From Candidatus Nitrosopumilus sp. (GTDB lineage Archaea > Thermoproteota > Nitrososphaeria > Nitrososphaerales > Nitrosopumilaceae), in NCBI GenBank assembly GCA_029863275.1, contig JAOTVS010000016.1, forward strand, positions 1 through 33,802: 33,802 nucleotides of DNA, given 5' to 3'. The notes under the pieces are model-generated. The model saw only the letters and a list, made by a program, of their open reading frames with translations. It was not told the DNA's origin and ran no database searches. This document shows positions 7,744 to 16,011 of this stretch, one piece after another (position 1 is the stretch's first letter; the number at the start of each line of letters is the position of its first letter). Both the position numbers and the translations under genes were made by a program.

Positions 7744-8412
7744 ATGGCAAACTTTAATCATATTCCCGTCAATTTCACACAATCCGAACTTATCGAAAAG
7801 GATGACGGACATTATTATCAGACCCCAAGTGGAATAATATATCCGTCAATTACGACAATGCTACAAAAAACTCAGACTATAGAAAAACAACAAAGCTTAC
7901 AAAACTGGAGAGACCAGGAAATTGCTTCAGACTATATAACTCAACAAGCTGCAATTATTGGTTCTGAAACTCACAAATTAATTGAAAATTATTTAAACGG
8001 AATCGAAATTTCTGAGAAATTCCATCTTTTATCTGAGGCCCATTTTTATAATCTTCTTCCACTAGTAGATAAAATTAATGATATTCATGGTATTGAACTA
8101 AGATTATACAGCGACAAAATGAAACTAGCGGGAACTTCGGACTGTATTGCACAATATGACGGAAAATTATCCATAATTGATTACAAGACTAAACGAAGCA
8201 ATCAGCGAGAAGAATGGCTTATAGATCATTTTATCCAGGCCACATCATATGGGGAAATGTTTAGGGAACTTACAGGAATTAAAGTAGAGCAAATTGTAAT
8301 TCTCATTTCAAGCGAAAAAAATACTCGAGTTGAATTCATCAAAAACCCTGATGAATACCATGATTTACTTGAGCAACGAATAGATCAATTTTATTCGCAA
8401 TATTCGATATAA
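7744..8412 (+). CDS. PD-(D/E)XK exonuclease, MGME1-like
   Basis: Predicted DNA exonuclease of the RecB/Cas4-type PD-(D/E)XK fold. The 222 residues contain YPSITTMLQKTQTIEKQQ near the N-terminus, reminiscent of the PSVT segment of mitochondrial MGME1. Next come GSETHKLIE (about 73-81), AGTSDCIAQ with D133, the IIDYKTK motif with D146 and K148, and a QATSY (QxxxY) motif at 165-169. All catalytic positions are therefore present. It lies between pcc1 and prefoldin beta with its own AT-rich upstream region. A role in single-stranded DNA end processing during replication or repair is inferred. No 4Fe-4S Cys cluster of the Cas4/AddB type is seen. Confidence 0.8.
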   Translation: MANFNHIPVNFTQSELIEKDDGHYYQTPSGIIYPSITTMLQKTQTIEKQQSLQNWRDQEIASDYITQQAAIIGSETHKLIENYLNGIEISEKFHLLSEAHFYNLLPLVDKINDIHGIELRLYSDKMKLAGTSDCIAQYDGKLSIIDYKTKRSNQREEWLIDHFIQATSYGEMFRELTGIKVEQIVILISSEKNTRVEFIKNPDEYHDLLEQRIDQFYSQYSI

Positions 8413-8423
8413 AATCCGGTAAA

Positions 8424-8431
8424 GATATAAT
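8424..8431 (+). promoter_or_regulatory. TATA-like box of the prefoldin gene
   Basis: GATATAAT centred about 27 bases before the ATG at 8455, preceded by a purine stretch (GGTAAA) that could act as BRE. Spacing implies a leaderless transcript. Confidence 0.5.
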
Positions 8432-8454
8432 GAAATTAAACTCTCTCAAATAAC

Positions 8455-8859
8455 ATGTCATCTGGACAAATGCCACCATGGCTTCAAGAGCAATTAATGA
8501 AAATGCAACAATCTCAACAAAATCTACAAGCAATAATGCAACAAAAACAACAAATCGAAATGGAGAAAATTGAAATTGAAAAATCCCTTGAAGAACTAAA
8601 AAAGGCACTAGATGAAGATATCGTGTATAAACATGCAGGTTCTATTTTGCTAAAATCTACTAAAAAAGAACTCATTGAAGAACTTGAAGAGAGAGGAGAG
8701 CTTACTAAAACTCGTTCAACAGTTCTTGAAAAGCAAGAAAATAGACTAAAGGAGACTCTAAAAGAACAAGAAACTAAAATAACAGAAATGATGAAAAGTG
8801 GAACTCCAGGTTCACCTCCAAATACTGAGGTAAGTACTTCTGATAACCCAAGAAAATAG
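8455..8859 (+). CDS. pfdB: Prefoldin beta subunit
   Basis: Small coiled-coil chaperone subunit that forms the alpha2-beta4 hexamer and passes unfolded proteins to the thermosome. The 134 residues have two long helices flanking a beta hairpin with the family signature DIVYKHAGSILLKSTKKE at about 56-73. Both helices are rich in Gln, Glu and Lys heptads. The C-terminal 20 residues are a Pro/Ser/Thr-rich tail, longer than in many prefoldins. A prefoldin beta gene belongs to the archaeal exosome superoperon; here an exonuclease gene separates it from pcc1. Confidence 0.9.
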   Translation: MSSGQMPPWLQEQLMKMQQSQQNLQAIMQQKQQIEMEKIEIEKSLEELKKALDEDIVYKHAGSILLKSTKKELIEELEERGELTKTRSTVLEKQENRLKETLKEQETKITEMMKSGTPGSPPNTEVSTSDNPRK

Positions 8860-8882
8860 AGGAATCAAAATTTCAAATAAGA

Positions 8883-8892
8883 TATTAATAAA
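8883..8892 (+). promoter_or_regulatory. TATA-like box of the XPF-type nuclease gene
   Basis: TATTAATAAA is centred 23-24 bases before the GTG at 8911. This spacing favours a leaderless message starting at or near the GTG rather than the TTG three bases earlier. Confidence 0.5.
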
Positions 8893-8910
8893 TTCCTGGA
8901 AATAGATTTG

Positions 8911-9594
8911 GTGAAATTAGAAAATTTGCGAATAGTTGTTGATGAAAGAGAAAGGAAAAGTGGAATACCTGATCTCCTCAAATCAATCGGATTGAATGTA
9001 GAAATGAAGACTCTTCCAATTGGGGATTATATCGTAGCTCCTGAAACCATAGTTGAAAGAAAAAGTATTCCTGACCTATTATCATCTATCTTTGATGGGA
9101 GATTATTTGACCAATGCACCAGACTAAAGGAAAATTTTGAATTTCCTGTAGTTCTGATGGAGGGAAATGTAGATGAAATCGAAGAGATAGCTGAAAATCC
9201 ATTGGTATTCTATGGCGCTTTATCGACTGTAGTTATTGATTTTAAAATTCCTATAATTCCTACTCCGAGTGCTGCACATACTGCAAAATTACTTTTATCG
9301 ATGTGTTCAAGAAAAGAATCGCCAAAAGGTCCCTTCTTGAAAAAAATTAGGAAATCCAATGATTTAGAGAAACAACAGTTGTCGTCTCTTTGTAGTCTTC
9401 CTGGAATAGGGGAAAAATTTGCCACCCGAATGTTAGAAAAGTTCGGATCTCCAATAAAGGCACTTAATGCTACGACCTCTGAACTTGCCAAAGTTGAGGG
9501 TCTTGGCGAAGCTCGCTCAAAAAAAATTAAGAAAATTCTTGAATCTCAAAGTAAATTCCTAAAAAAATCAAATCAAAAAACATTAGACTCTTGA
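8911..9594 (+). CDS. ERCC4/XPF-type structure-specific endonuclease
   Basis: Nuclease without the helicase part, of the crenarchaeal short-XPF type, expected to cut 3'-flap and fork structures with PCNA. Residues 8-130 hold the ERCC4 nuclease domain: VDERERKSGIPDLL, GDYIV and the ERKSIPDLLSS signature (ERKxxxD). Residues 155-215 hold a tandem helix-hairpin-helix, visible as LCSLPGIGEKFATRMLEKF and KVEGLGEARSKKI. The start is GTG (8911) or TTG (8908). No terminal PCNA-interacting peptide of clear QxxLxxFF type is visible. Confidence 0.93.
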   Translation: MKLENLRIVVDERERKSGIPDLLKSIGLNVEMKTLPIGDYIVAPETIVERKSIPDLLSSIFDGRLFDQCTRLKENFEFPVVLMEGNVDEIEEIAENPLVFYGALSTVVIDFKIPIIPTPSAAHTAKLLLSMCSRKESPKGPFLKKIRKSNDLEKQQLSSLCSLPGIGEKFATRMLEKFGSPIKALNATTSELAKVEGLGEARSKKIKKILESQSKFLKKSNQKTLDS

Positions 9595-9627
9595 TACCAT
9601 TAAATAAATTAAAAAATTCTAGTCTAT

Positions 9628-10386
9628 GTGCTAGTTTCAATTGAATGGTTAAAAAAAAATCAAAGTAATCCAGATCTTATAATTTTAGATACACGGCCAA
9701 AGACAATGTTTCTTAATGGACACTTACCAAATTCACAATCATTAACCATAGAACAAGTAATCAAATTTGATCAATACGGCTCCAATTTAGTGGATGATGA
9801 AGACAAGTTGTCTTCACTTTTTGGTTCACTAGGAATCGATGACACAAAAACTGTAATTGTCATCGGGGATTCTATGGATCCTTCTGTTGCTAGAATTACG
9901 TGGACTCTTCTTTATTTGGGTCACAAAAATACTCTTATCCTTGACTCAAACATTTCTGGATTGCAAGGAAAAGGTTTCGAATTTACAAAAAAAACATTCT
10001 CTCCAAAACCTTTGTCTTTTTCTCCAAATATCAACTTAAAAATTCGAATAGAATCAAAACATCTTAATGAAAATTTAAACAACTTTGTCATACTGGATGC
10101 TCGTACTCCCCAAGAATTCATGATGGGTCATTTGCCTAACTCAATTTTAATTCCATTTACTGAGGGTATTAGCTTTACTGGAAATTTATTTCAAGAAAAA
10201 GATTTTCTGGAAAATATTTTTTCAAAAAATAATGTTTCTAAAGAATCGGAAATTGTGTGCTACTGTATGCACGGACATAGAGCATCAAGTCTTTTAGTGC
10301 AACTTTTCATTGCAGGCTATGAAAAGGTAAAACTCTATGATGGCTCATTTGTGGAGTGGCATGGTAGAGGTTTGCCTCTTGAGTAA
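9628..10386 (+). CDS. Tandem rhodanese-domain sulfurtransferase
   Basis: Thiosulfate or mercaptopyruvate sulfurtransferase-like protein of 252 residues with two rhodanese domains. Domain 1 (about 5-110) has LIILDTRPKTMFLNGHLPNS but no catalytic Cys (its loop is VIGDSMDPS). Domain 2 (about 130-250) has VILDARTPQEFMMGHLPNS and the active-site loop CMHGHRA with C213, followed by LYDGSFVEW. This matches the normal inactive/active pairing. The start is GTG with an AT-rich box (attaaataaatt) about 25 bases upstream, so probably leaderless. The 3' end overlaps nob1 by 42 bases on the opposite strand. Confidence 0.9.
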   Translation: MLVSIEWLKKNQSNPDLIILDTRPKTMFLNGHLPNSQSLTIEQVIKFDQYGSNLVDDEDKLSSLFGSLGIDDTKTVIVIGDSMDPSVARITWTLLYLGHKNTLILDSNISGLQGKGFEFTKKTFSPKPLSFSPNINLKIRIESKHLNENLNNFVILDARTPQEFMMGHLPNSILIPFTEGISFTGNLFQEKDFLENIFSKNNVSKESEIVCYCMHGHRASSLLVQLFIAGYEKVKLYDGSFVEWHGRGLPLE

Positions 10387-10851
10387 TTTTTTTTTAAGAG
10401 GTGTACCACACATTGGACACTCTTTGCCATTTTTATGATTTGAGCGACAACCTGGACAATAATGTACCCATCTTCCAACGTCTTTGATACCTGAAGTCAT
10501 TATGGGGGAAATCTTAAGGCCTAAATTTTTAGCCACATTAGAAATTGAAAAATCATCCGTAATTATTTGACCTTCAAGATCTATACACAGTGCAATAATT
10601 GATAAATCCTGTTTTGAAAGCTGTTGAAAATCCCCGGTATTTTTAGAAGCCTTGATAGCTAAATTTACGGTCTCTGGATTTGGTTCTCTGATTTTTAGTC
10701 GATTGGTTGCCAATAATGTTTCTAAAACTTCCTGATTTTTTTTAATGTGTTTTATTTCATCATACACCATAGAGGTAGTATAGCAATCATTGGAACTCCC
10801 AAACGGAATTCCAGCATAAAATGCACTTGCATCAAGAATTCTAAAATCCAA
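10345..10851 (-). CDS. nob1: Endoribonuclease Nob1 (PIN domain plus zinc ribbon)
   Basis: Archaeal Nob1 cleaves pre-16S rRNA at its 3' end in late small-subunit maturation. Residues 1-120 are a PIN domain with candidate acidic residues D7 (ILDASAF), E32, D82 (LSKQDLSIIAL) and D99/D100 (ITDDFSISNVA). Residues 130-150 form the zinc ribbon, C132xxC135 and C145xxC148 (CPGC, CPMC), followed by a basic tail. The start is TTG, overlapping the end of nadK by 11 bases, so the two are coupled. The 3' end runs 42 bases into the convergent sulfurtransferase gene. Confidence 0.92.
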   Translation of the reverse strand: MDFRILDASAFYAGIPFGSSNDCYTTSMVYDEIKHIKKNQEVLETLLATNRLKIREPNPETVNLAIKASKNTGDFQQLSKQDLSIIALCIDLEGQIITDDFSISNVAKNLGLKISPIMTSGIKDVGRWVHYCPGCRSNHKNGKECPMCGTPLKKKLLKRQTSTMPLHK

Positions 10852-11656
10852 GTTTACTCATCTGTCTCAGTCCTTTTTTCTTTAATCTAATAAAGACTGC
10901 AGGTTTTTTGTATTTTTTTATTGTGATGGGCTCTCCATAGCCAGCCGATTTTACAACCTGTGCATCCATAACTATATGGCAATCATGGGAAGATATTATT
11001 TCTATTTTTTCATCAGGAACCACAATTGATTCTAATCTGTATACTGGGGCTACAGGAGTAATAATCAACACATCTAGGCTTTCATGAAGTATTGGTCCAC
11101 CTAATGAAAATGAATGACCTGTAGAACCACTAGGAGTTGCAATAATTACACCATCCATTTTTTGCATGACTGTGTCGTTTTGGAATTTAATTTCGATTTC
11201 GGCTGTTTTAGTAAGATTAGTTCTATTGATGTAAATTTCATTTAAAGCTGGAGGAAATTCCTTACCTCCACAAGATGCTACTACTCTAATCCTTTTATCT
11301 AAAAAGAATTTACCTTTTAAAATTTGGTTTATTGCATAATCTAACTCTTCTATAGTGATCTCTGCAAGTATTCCTCTATTTCCTCCTACGTTAATTGTAA
11401 GAATCGGTGTTTCATTTTCCAAGTTTCGAAATACTCTAAGAGTTGTTCCATCTCCTCCAAGAGTTACTACTAGATCTAAATTTTCTTTTTTTAGTTCTTC
11501 AAGTGATTCGATCTTTTGTGCGCCTTCAACTTCAATTGGCGCAATAGTATAAACTTTAGATTTTTTAGCAAGAAATTTTTTTGCAACATTTTTTGCTGCA
11601 TCTTCAGATTCCTTTGATCCTACCTTGCTTACGATTGCAACTTTGTTTAATTTCAA
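10841..11656 (-). CDS. nadK: NAD kinase
   Basis: Phosphorylates NAD to NADP using ATP or polyphosphate. The 271 residues show the diphosphate-binding GGDGTTLRV at 67-75, INVGGNRGILAEI, the NEIYINR motif and DGVIIATPSGSTGHSFSLGG, together the full active site. The start is TTG; an AT-rich box (minus-strand TAAGTAAATAAAAACC) is centred about 22 bases upstream. It is co-directional and overlapping with nob1, a pairing of housekeeping genes with no obvious pathway link. Confidence 0.95.
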   Translation of the reverse strand: MKLNKVAIVSKVGSKESEDAAKNVAKKFLAKKSKVYTIAPIEVEGAQKIESLEELKKENLDLVVTLGGDGTTLRVFRNLENETPILTINVGGNRGILAEITIEELDYAINQILKGKFFLDKRIRVVASCGGKEFPPALNEIYINRTNLTKTAEIEIKFQNDTVMQKMDGVIIATPSGSTGHSFSLGGPILHESLDVLIITPVAPVYRLESIVVPDEKIEIISSHDCHIVMDAQVVKSAGYGEPITIKKYKKPAVFIRLKKKGLRQMSKLGF

Positions 11657-11747
11657 CCACTTTTTCTGGTTTTTATTTACTTAAAAATGATATTTTTAGG
11701 ATATCTTAGAAAAACAATTAAGTATGAAACGAAATTGATGAAATATC

Positions 11748-12593
11748 ATGAGTTACGCACACCCTGAAGTGCTAGTGGATACTGATTGGATGTCTAAAAA
11801 CCCACCAAATGGAAATAGAAAATTAGTTGAAGTCGATTATGATCCAGTAAACGGATATCAGAAGGGACACATCAAAGGCGCCAGTTTAATCTGGTGGAAG
11901 CGAGATATCAATGATCCTATAACCAGAGATATCATTAGTAAAAGACAATTTGAGGAATTGATGGCAAAAAATGGAATTACTGCTGATACTGAAGTAATTC
12001 TTTATGGTGATTTTAACAACTGGTTTGCAGCATTTGTCTTTTGGGTTTTCAAAATTTACGGACATAAAGATCTCAAAATTATGGATGGGGGAAGAAAAAA
12101 ATGGGAATTAGAAAACAGAGAATATACTATAGAAGAACCTAGATTCGAATCTACCAAATATATTTCACAACCACCTGATGAGGGACTCAGAGCTTACTTG
12201 TTTGATGTTAGCAGAGCACTGGATAAAGAAGATACTGTTATGGTTGATGTAAGATCTCCTTCAGAATTCACAGGAGCAATAACGGCGCCCCCAGAATATC
12301 CCATGGAGCATGCTCAACGAGGTGGACATATCCCTGGAGCAAATAATATTCCATGGGCAACTGCAGTAAATGATGCAGATGGCACTTTCAAATCTGTAGA
12401 GGAGCTAAAACAAAATTATGAGCCAAAAGGAGTAACTCCAGATAAAGATGTAATATGCTATTGCAGAATTGGAGAAAGGTCTTCTCATAGTTGGTTTGTC
12501 CTAAAGTATTTGCTTGGTTACCCCCAAGTTAGAAACTATGATGGTTCATGGACTGAATGGGGTAACATGATAGGAAATCCTGTGGAAAAATAA
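11748..12593 (+). CDS. Sulfurtransferase, tandem rhodanese domains
   Basis: SseA-like thiosulfate/3-mercaptopyruvate sulfurtransferase, 281 residues. Domain 1 (about 8-115) has KLVEVDYDPVNGYQKGHIKG but no Cys in its loop (ILYGDFNNWF). Domain 2 (about 155-275) has VMVDVRSPSEFTGAI, GGHIPGANNIPW and the active loop CRIGERSS with C239, then YDGSWTEWG. It is a second such enzyme within 2 kb of the one at 9628 but belongs to a different subtype (CRIGER versus CMHGHR). An AT-rich box, acaattaagt, lies about 25 bases before the ATG. A small unknown gene follows one base after the stop. Confidence 0.93.
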   Translation: MSYAHPEVLVDTDWMSKNPPNGNRKLVEVDYDPVNGYQKGHIKGASLIWWKRDINDPITRDIISKRQFEELMAKNGITADTEVILYGDFNNWFAAFVFWVFKIYGHKDLKIMDGGRKKWELENREYTIEEPRFESTKYISQPPDEGLRAYLFDVSRALDKEDTVMVDVRSPSEFTGAITAPPEYPMEHAQRGGHIPGANNIPWATAVNDADGTFKSVEELKQNYEPKGVTPDKDVICYCRIGERSSHSWFVLKYLLGYPQVRNYDGSWTEWGNMIGNPVEK

Positions 12594-12594
12594 A

Positions 12595-12903
12595 TTGCTT
12601 TTAGACCTTCCTATTTTAAAGAGAGGTTCGTTTTACTTTATCAAAGACGGATCTTCTGAAATAATTTTGGAGGATAAAACCAAAAGAGGTCTCACCGTAA
12701 AGGAAACATCCGTAGATGAAAAATTAAAAGTCAAGGCTGATAAGGGCATGATTCATGATATGGAAGGTATTGGTCATTGGGTTCCAATTCGTTGGTACTT
12801 TTCGAAAAACCAATTTAATTTAAACCAAGTCTCAGAATACGCTGAGGCCATGGAAAAAAAATACACGGAACTTAGGGAACTTACTTGTCCTGACGACGAC
12901 TAG
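12595..12903 (+). CDS. Conserved-looking small protein of unknown function
   Basis: Not recognised. A 102-residue soluble protein, starting at TTG one base after the sulfurtransferase stop, so almost certainly in the same transcript. The N-terminal half is strand-rich (GSFYFIKDGSSEIILED), followed by a segment with GHWVPIRWYF and a charged helix ending in TCPDDD. There are no signal peptide, membrane segments or clear metal motif; the only Cys is near the C-terminus. Its tight linkage suggests that it assists the sulfurtransferase or acts in the same pathway, which is inference only. Confidence 0.65.
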   Translation: MLLDLPILKRGSFYFIKDGSSEIILEDKTKRGLTVKETSVDEKLKVKADKGMIHDMEGIGHWVPIRWYFSKNQFNLNQVSEYAEAMEKKYTELRELTCPDDD

Positions 12904-12909
12904 ATAACC

Positions 12910-12917
12910 TTTTTAAA
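12910..12917 (+). promoter_or_regulatory. TATA-like box of the ferredoxin gene
   Basis: TTTTTAAA is centred about 27 bases before the ATG at 12941, which predicts a leaderless transcript separate from the upstream sulfurtransferase unit. Confidence 0.55.
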
Positions 12918-12940
12918 GAAAACTAATGTAATGAAATCAA

Positions 12941-13888
12941 ATGTCCTTACTCCTAAAAGATCGTGTTTGGTCAATGGAGGCACCCACTGCAAAGCGTGGA
13001 GTCTATCCTCTACATGGTTTCAAATTGGGACTTTATAGATTACCAATCAATCTCGAAGATCCAGACGAAATAAAATCTGTACACGATGGTATGAAAAAGG
13101 TATTTGAAATGGATGCATATGCTGATAGACTCTTTGCTACCTATCGTTGGAAGGAACAAAATATGGATGATCCTGACGCTAAAGGATACGAAGAAGTTGA
13201 ATTATCTATAACAGTTGAAATCGTTACAGGAGAAGTTGTTGATATTATTTATCAAATATTTCCAATTGAAAAATTTGGAGATCCTCAATGGGTAAAAGAT
13301 TATAGAAAAAAAGCAGATTATTTTGCAAAGATGATTATTGATACTATTTTACGAAATACTATTTTGGCAGACAAGATGATTGACTTTTTAATTAAAGATG
13401 AAAAAATAACTGAACTTAATGCCATTCAAAAATTAGAAGAAATGACTCCCCTAGCAAAAATAGTTCTTGATGCCAAACCAAAACCAAAACCAGTAGAAGA
13501 AATAGCAAGCGATGATGGTGGTCCAGAAATCCCTGTCCTTGATGGTCCAAAATCTGGCCCAATTGATGTTGAGTTTAAATCAAAAATGAAAGCAACATCT
13601 CCATACAATGCTTCTGGATATCCCATCAAAACATGGGGACGACGTGGTGGCGACAATAAGCAAATGGGAATTTGGGGAGAGTTTGTATCAGTAGATTATG
13701 ATATTTGTATTGCAGATGGTGGGTGCATCGAAGCATGTCCTGTTGGAGTTTATGAGTGGTTTGATACACCAGGAAATGTTGCATCTGATAAAAAACCATT
13801 AATGTCAAAAGAACCTGATTGTATTTTTTGCCTTGCTTGTGAAGGTGTGTGTCCACCATCAGCTATCAAGATCTTTGAGCAAAAATAG
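12941..13888 (+). CDS. Zinc-ferredoxin-like 3Fe/4Fe ferredoxin with long N-terminal extension
   Basis: Electron carrier of 315 residues. The last about 95 residues resemble Sulfolobus/Thermoplasma-type ferredoxins. Site I is C256-IADGG-C262-IEA-C266-P, with Asp where a fourth Cys would be, as in proteins with a 3Fe-4S cluster. Site II is C294xxC297xxC300xxxC304P, a complete 4Fe-4S set. The segment before them (PYNASGYPIKTWGRRGGDNK) is typical of the family. Residues 1-180 are an additional soluble helical domain that I do not recognise, joined by a Pro/Lys/Asp-rich linker (about 178-210). The extension may bind a partner oxidoreductase. Family ferredoxins are usually only about 100 residues. 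Confidence 0.88.
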   Translation: MSLLLKDRVWSMEAPTAKRGVYPLHGFKLGLYRLPINLEDPDEIKSVHDGMKKVFEMDAYADRLFATYRWKEQNMDDPDAKGYEEVELSITVEIVTGEVVDIIYQIFPIEKFGDPQWVKDYRKKADYFAKMIIDTILRNTILADKMIDFLIKDEKITELNAIQKLEEMTPLAKIVLDAKPKPKPVEEIASDDGGPEIPVLDGPKSGPIDVEFKSKMKATSPYNASGYPIKTWGRRGGDNKQMGIWGEFVSVDYDICIADGGCIEACPVGVYEWFDTPGNVASDKKPLMSKEPDCIFCLACEGVCPPSAIKIFEQK

Positions 13889-13941
13889 ATTACAAAGTTT
13901 GCAAGTATAAATAGCCAACAAACAACTTGAAAACCTAGAGT

Positions 13942-16011
13942 ATGGCAGTTAATCCTTTTACGGCATTTGTGTTTGATTTATTCATTATCTCTGCCATAAT
14001 TATCACAGCATATACTGTCAACTTTTACTATCTGACTTTTCTCTCAGTCAGAAGAAAAGAAGTGTTTCCCATAACTGATTTAGGAACTCCGTCTGTTACA
14101 GTTCAGCTTCCAATTTATAATGAAAAATATGTTGCCAAACGCTTGGTTGATTCGGTATGTGGGCTAGATTATCCTCAAGAAAAAATGAAAATTATGGTCT
14201 TAGATGATTCTGATGATGATACAGTTGATCTTTTAGCTGATATAGTAAAGGATTACAAAAAAAAAGGATTTCAAATCGAACACATAAGACGAGGAACTAG
14301 AAAAGGCTACAAGGCCGGAGCCCTCAAATATGCAATGCAAATTACGGATACCGAATATGTTGCAATCTTTGATGCAGACTTTATCCCACCTGAGTGGTTT
14401 CTTAAACGTGCCATTCCACATTTTTCCAGACCAAACATCGGACTAGTTCAATGTAGGTGGGGGCATGTCAATGAAAACTATTCAGCAATTACCAAAGCTC
14501 AGGCCCTAAGTCTTGACTTTCATTTTTTAATCGAACAAACAGCAAAAAGTAATTCTCATTTGTTCATGAATTTTAATGGAACAGCGGGAATTTGGAGGCG
14601 TGATTGCATTGATGATTCCGGTGGGTGGCATACTGCCACGCTTGTAGAAGATTTGGATTTGAGTTATAGAGCACAAATGAAAGGATGGAAATGTGTTTTC
14701 ATACCAGATATTGTAGTTGACGCAGAATTACCAGTTCAAATGAATGGCGCAAAACGACAACAATTTCGATGGGCTAAAGGATCAATACAATGTGCAATCA
14801 AACTACTTGGAGGAATTGCTATCAAAAGAAAAGTTGCAGTCGAAGCAAAAATCCAAGCCTTTATTCAATTAACACGACATGTGGTTTATCCATTAATGCT
14901 AATTCAATTTTTGGCTTTACCTATTCTTTTAGCTGGTGATATGAATCTCTATGTGGTTAGTTTTATCCCTGCTTTAACTATCGCAACATATCTTGCCATG
15001 GGTCCTGGTGCATATCTTCTGATAATGCAAAAAATGTATCACAAATCTTGGAAATCAAAAGCTAAAATCTTACCATCATTACTTATCTACAATGCTGGAA
15101 TGTCAGTGAATAATACTGTGGCAGTCTTTGATGCCGTATTGGGAAAAAAGAATGAATTTTTACGGACTCCAAAATATGGAATAATAAACAAACAAGATAA
15201 CTGGAGAGATAAAGCATATAATTTACCATTTACCAAAACTACTCTATTAGAGATTTTTTTTGGAGTTTATGGGATGATGGGAATTTTGATTGCTATTTTT
15301 TCCAATAATCCTATCTTTGTGCCAATTATAGGATTACAAACAATAGGGTTTTTCTTTATTGCATTCATGAGTTTTTCTCATACTAGATTTAAAAGAAATA
15401 AATCAACCCATCCACGATCCCTTACCAAGGAAGAAAAAATGGCAAATAAAATTTATACTCTTTCAATGGTTGGTATTTTTGCAATTATTTTATTTGGAGG
15501 TTTTATGGCAATTTATGGTTACAGTGTAGATATTTACCCTCTTGATAGAATACGAGGTCATATGGATTCAATAGTGGGTTCTTCAGATACAGTGGCAATT
15601 CAATCCCACCTAAATGAGATAAAAAAAGATTTGGCAATAGTGATGGAAAACTTGGAGACTACGGATTTGAATAATGATGGGGTTGTAGAGAAAAATCCTG
15701 TTTGGATATTTCCAACAGAATCAACTAATTTTCTTAGAATAGAAAAAGCTGTAGATTCTATGATTGTAACTAATGAAAAGATTTCTGTTGTTCCCAAAGA
15801 CAGTTCTGCTTTTCATACTGGAATTTTAGATATCAATGCACAAGCAAAGATCCTCAAGGAAAACATTATGGATGCAACACCTTACATGTACGTAAGTGTT
15901 TCCAATATTGTTTTTAGTACGATGTGGATTGCAGTGATAATAGGCATTTTTGCGATTCTTAAACGAAAGAAAGATCAACTAACTATCGTCGATGAGACAT
16001 CTGGTGTTTAA
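13942..16011 (+). CDS. Membrane glycosyltransferase family 2 (cellulose-synthase-like)
   Basis: Processive or glucomannan-synthase-like GT2 that uses nucleotide sugars on the cytoplasmic face. One N-terminal membrane helix (8-34) is followed by the catalytic domain with VLDDSDDDTV (88-90), FDADF (144-146), LVEDLDLSYR (D237) and the QQFRWAKG motif (273-280). Several membrane helices follow between about 305 and 475, another at about 503-525, and a last one near 658-680. Residues about 526-657 between the last two helices form a non-membrane domain with many Asp, Ser and Thr and an EF-hand-like stretch (TDLNNDGVVEKN). The length of 689 exceeds the simple family. A TATA-like box, aagtataaatag, lies about 35 bases upstream. 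Confidence 0.9.
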   Translation: MAVNPFTAFVFDLFIISAIIITAYTVNFYYLTFLSVRRKEVFPITDLGTPSVTVQLPIYNEKYVAKRLVDSVCGLDYPQEKMKIMVLDDSDDDTVDLLADIVKDYKKKGFQIEHIRRGTRKGYKAGALKYAMQITDTEYVAIFDADFIPPEWFLKRAIPHFSRPNIGLVQCRWGHVNENYSAITKAQALSLDFHFLIEQTAKSNSHLFMNFNGTAGIWRRDCIDDSGGWHTATLVEDLDLSYRAQMKGWKCVFIPDIVVDAELPVQMNGAKRQQFRWAKGSIQCAIKLLGGIAIKRKVAVEAKIQAFIQLTRHVVYPLMLIQFLALPILLAGDMNLYVVSFIPALTIATYLAMGPGAYLLIMQKMYHKSWKSKAKILPSLLIYNAGMSVNNTVAVFDAVLGKKNEFLRTPKYGIINKQDNWRDKAYNLPFTKTTLLEIFFGVYGMMGILIAIFSNNPIFVPIIGLQTIGFFFIAFMSFSHTRFKRNKSTHPRSLTKEEKMANKIYTLSMVGIFAIILFGGFMAIYGYSVDIYPLDRIRGHMDSIVGSSDTVAIQSHLNEIKKDLAIVMENLETTDLNNDGVVEKNPVWIFPTESTNFLRIEKAVDSMIVTNEKISVVPKDSSAFHTGILDINAQAKILKENIMDATPYMYVSVSNIVFSTMWIAVIIGIFAILKRKKDQLTIVDETSGV

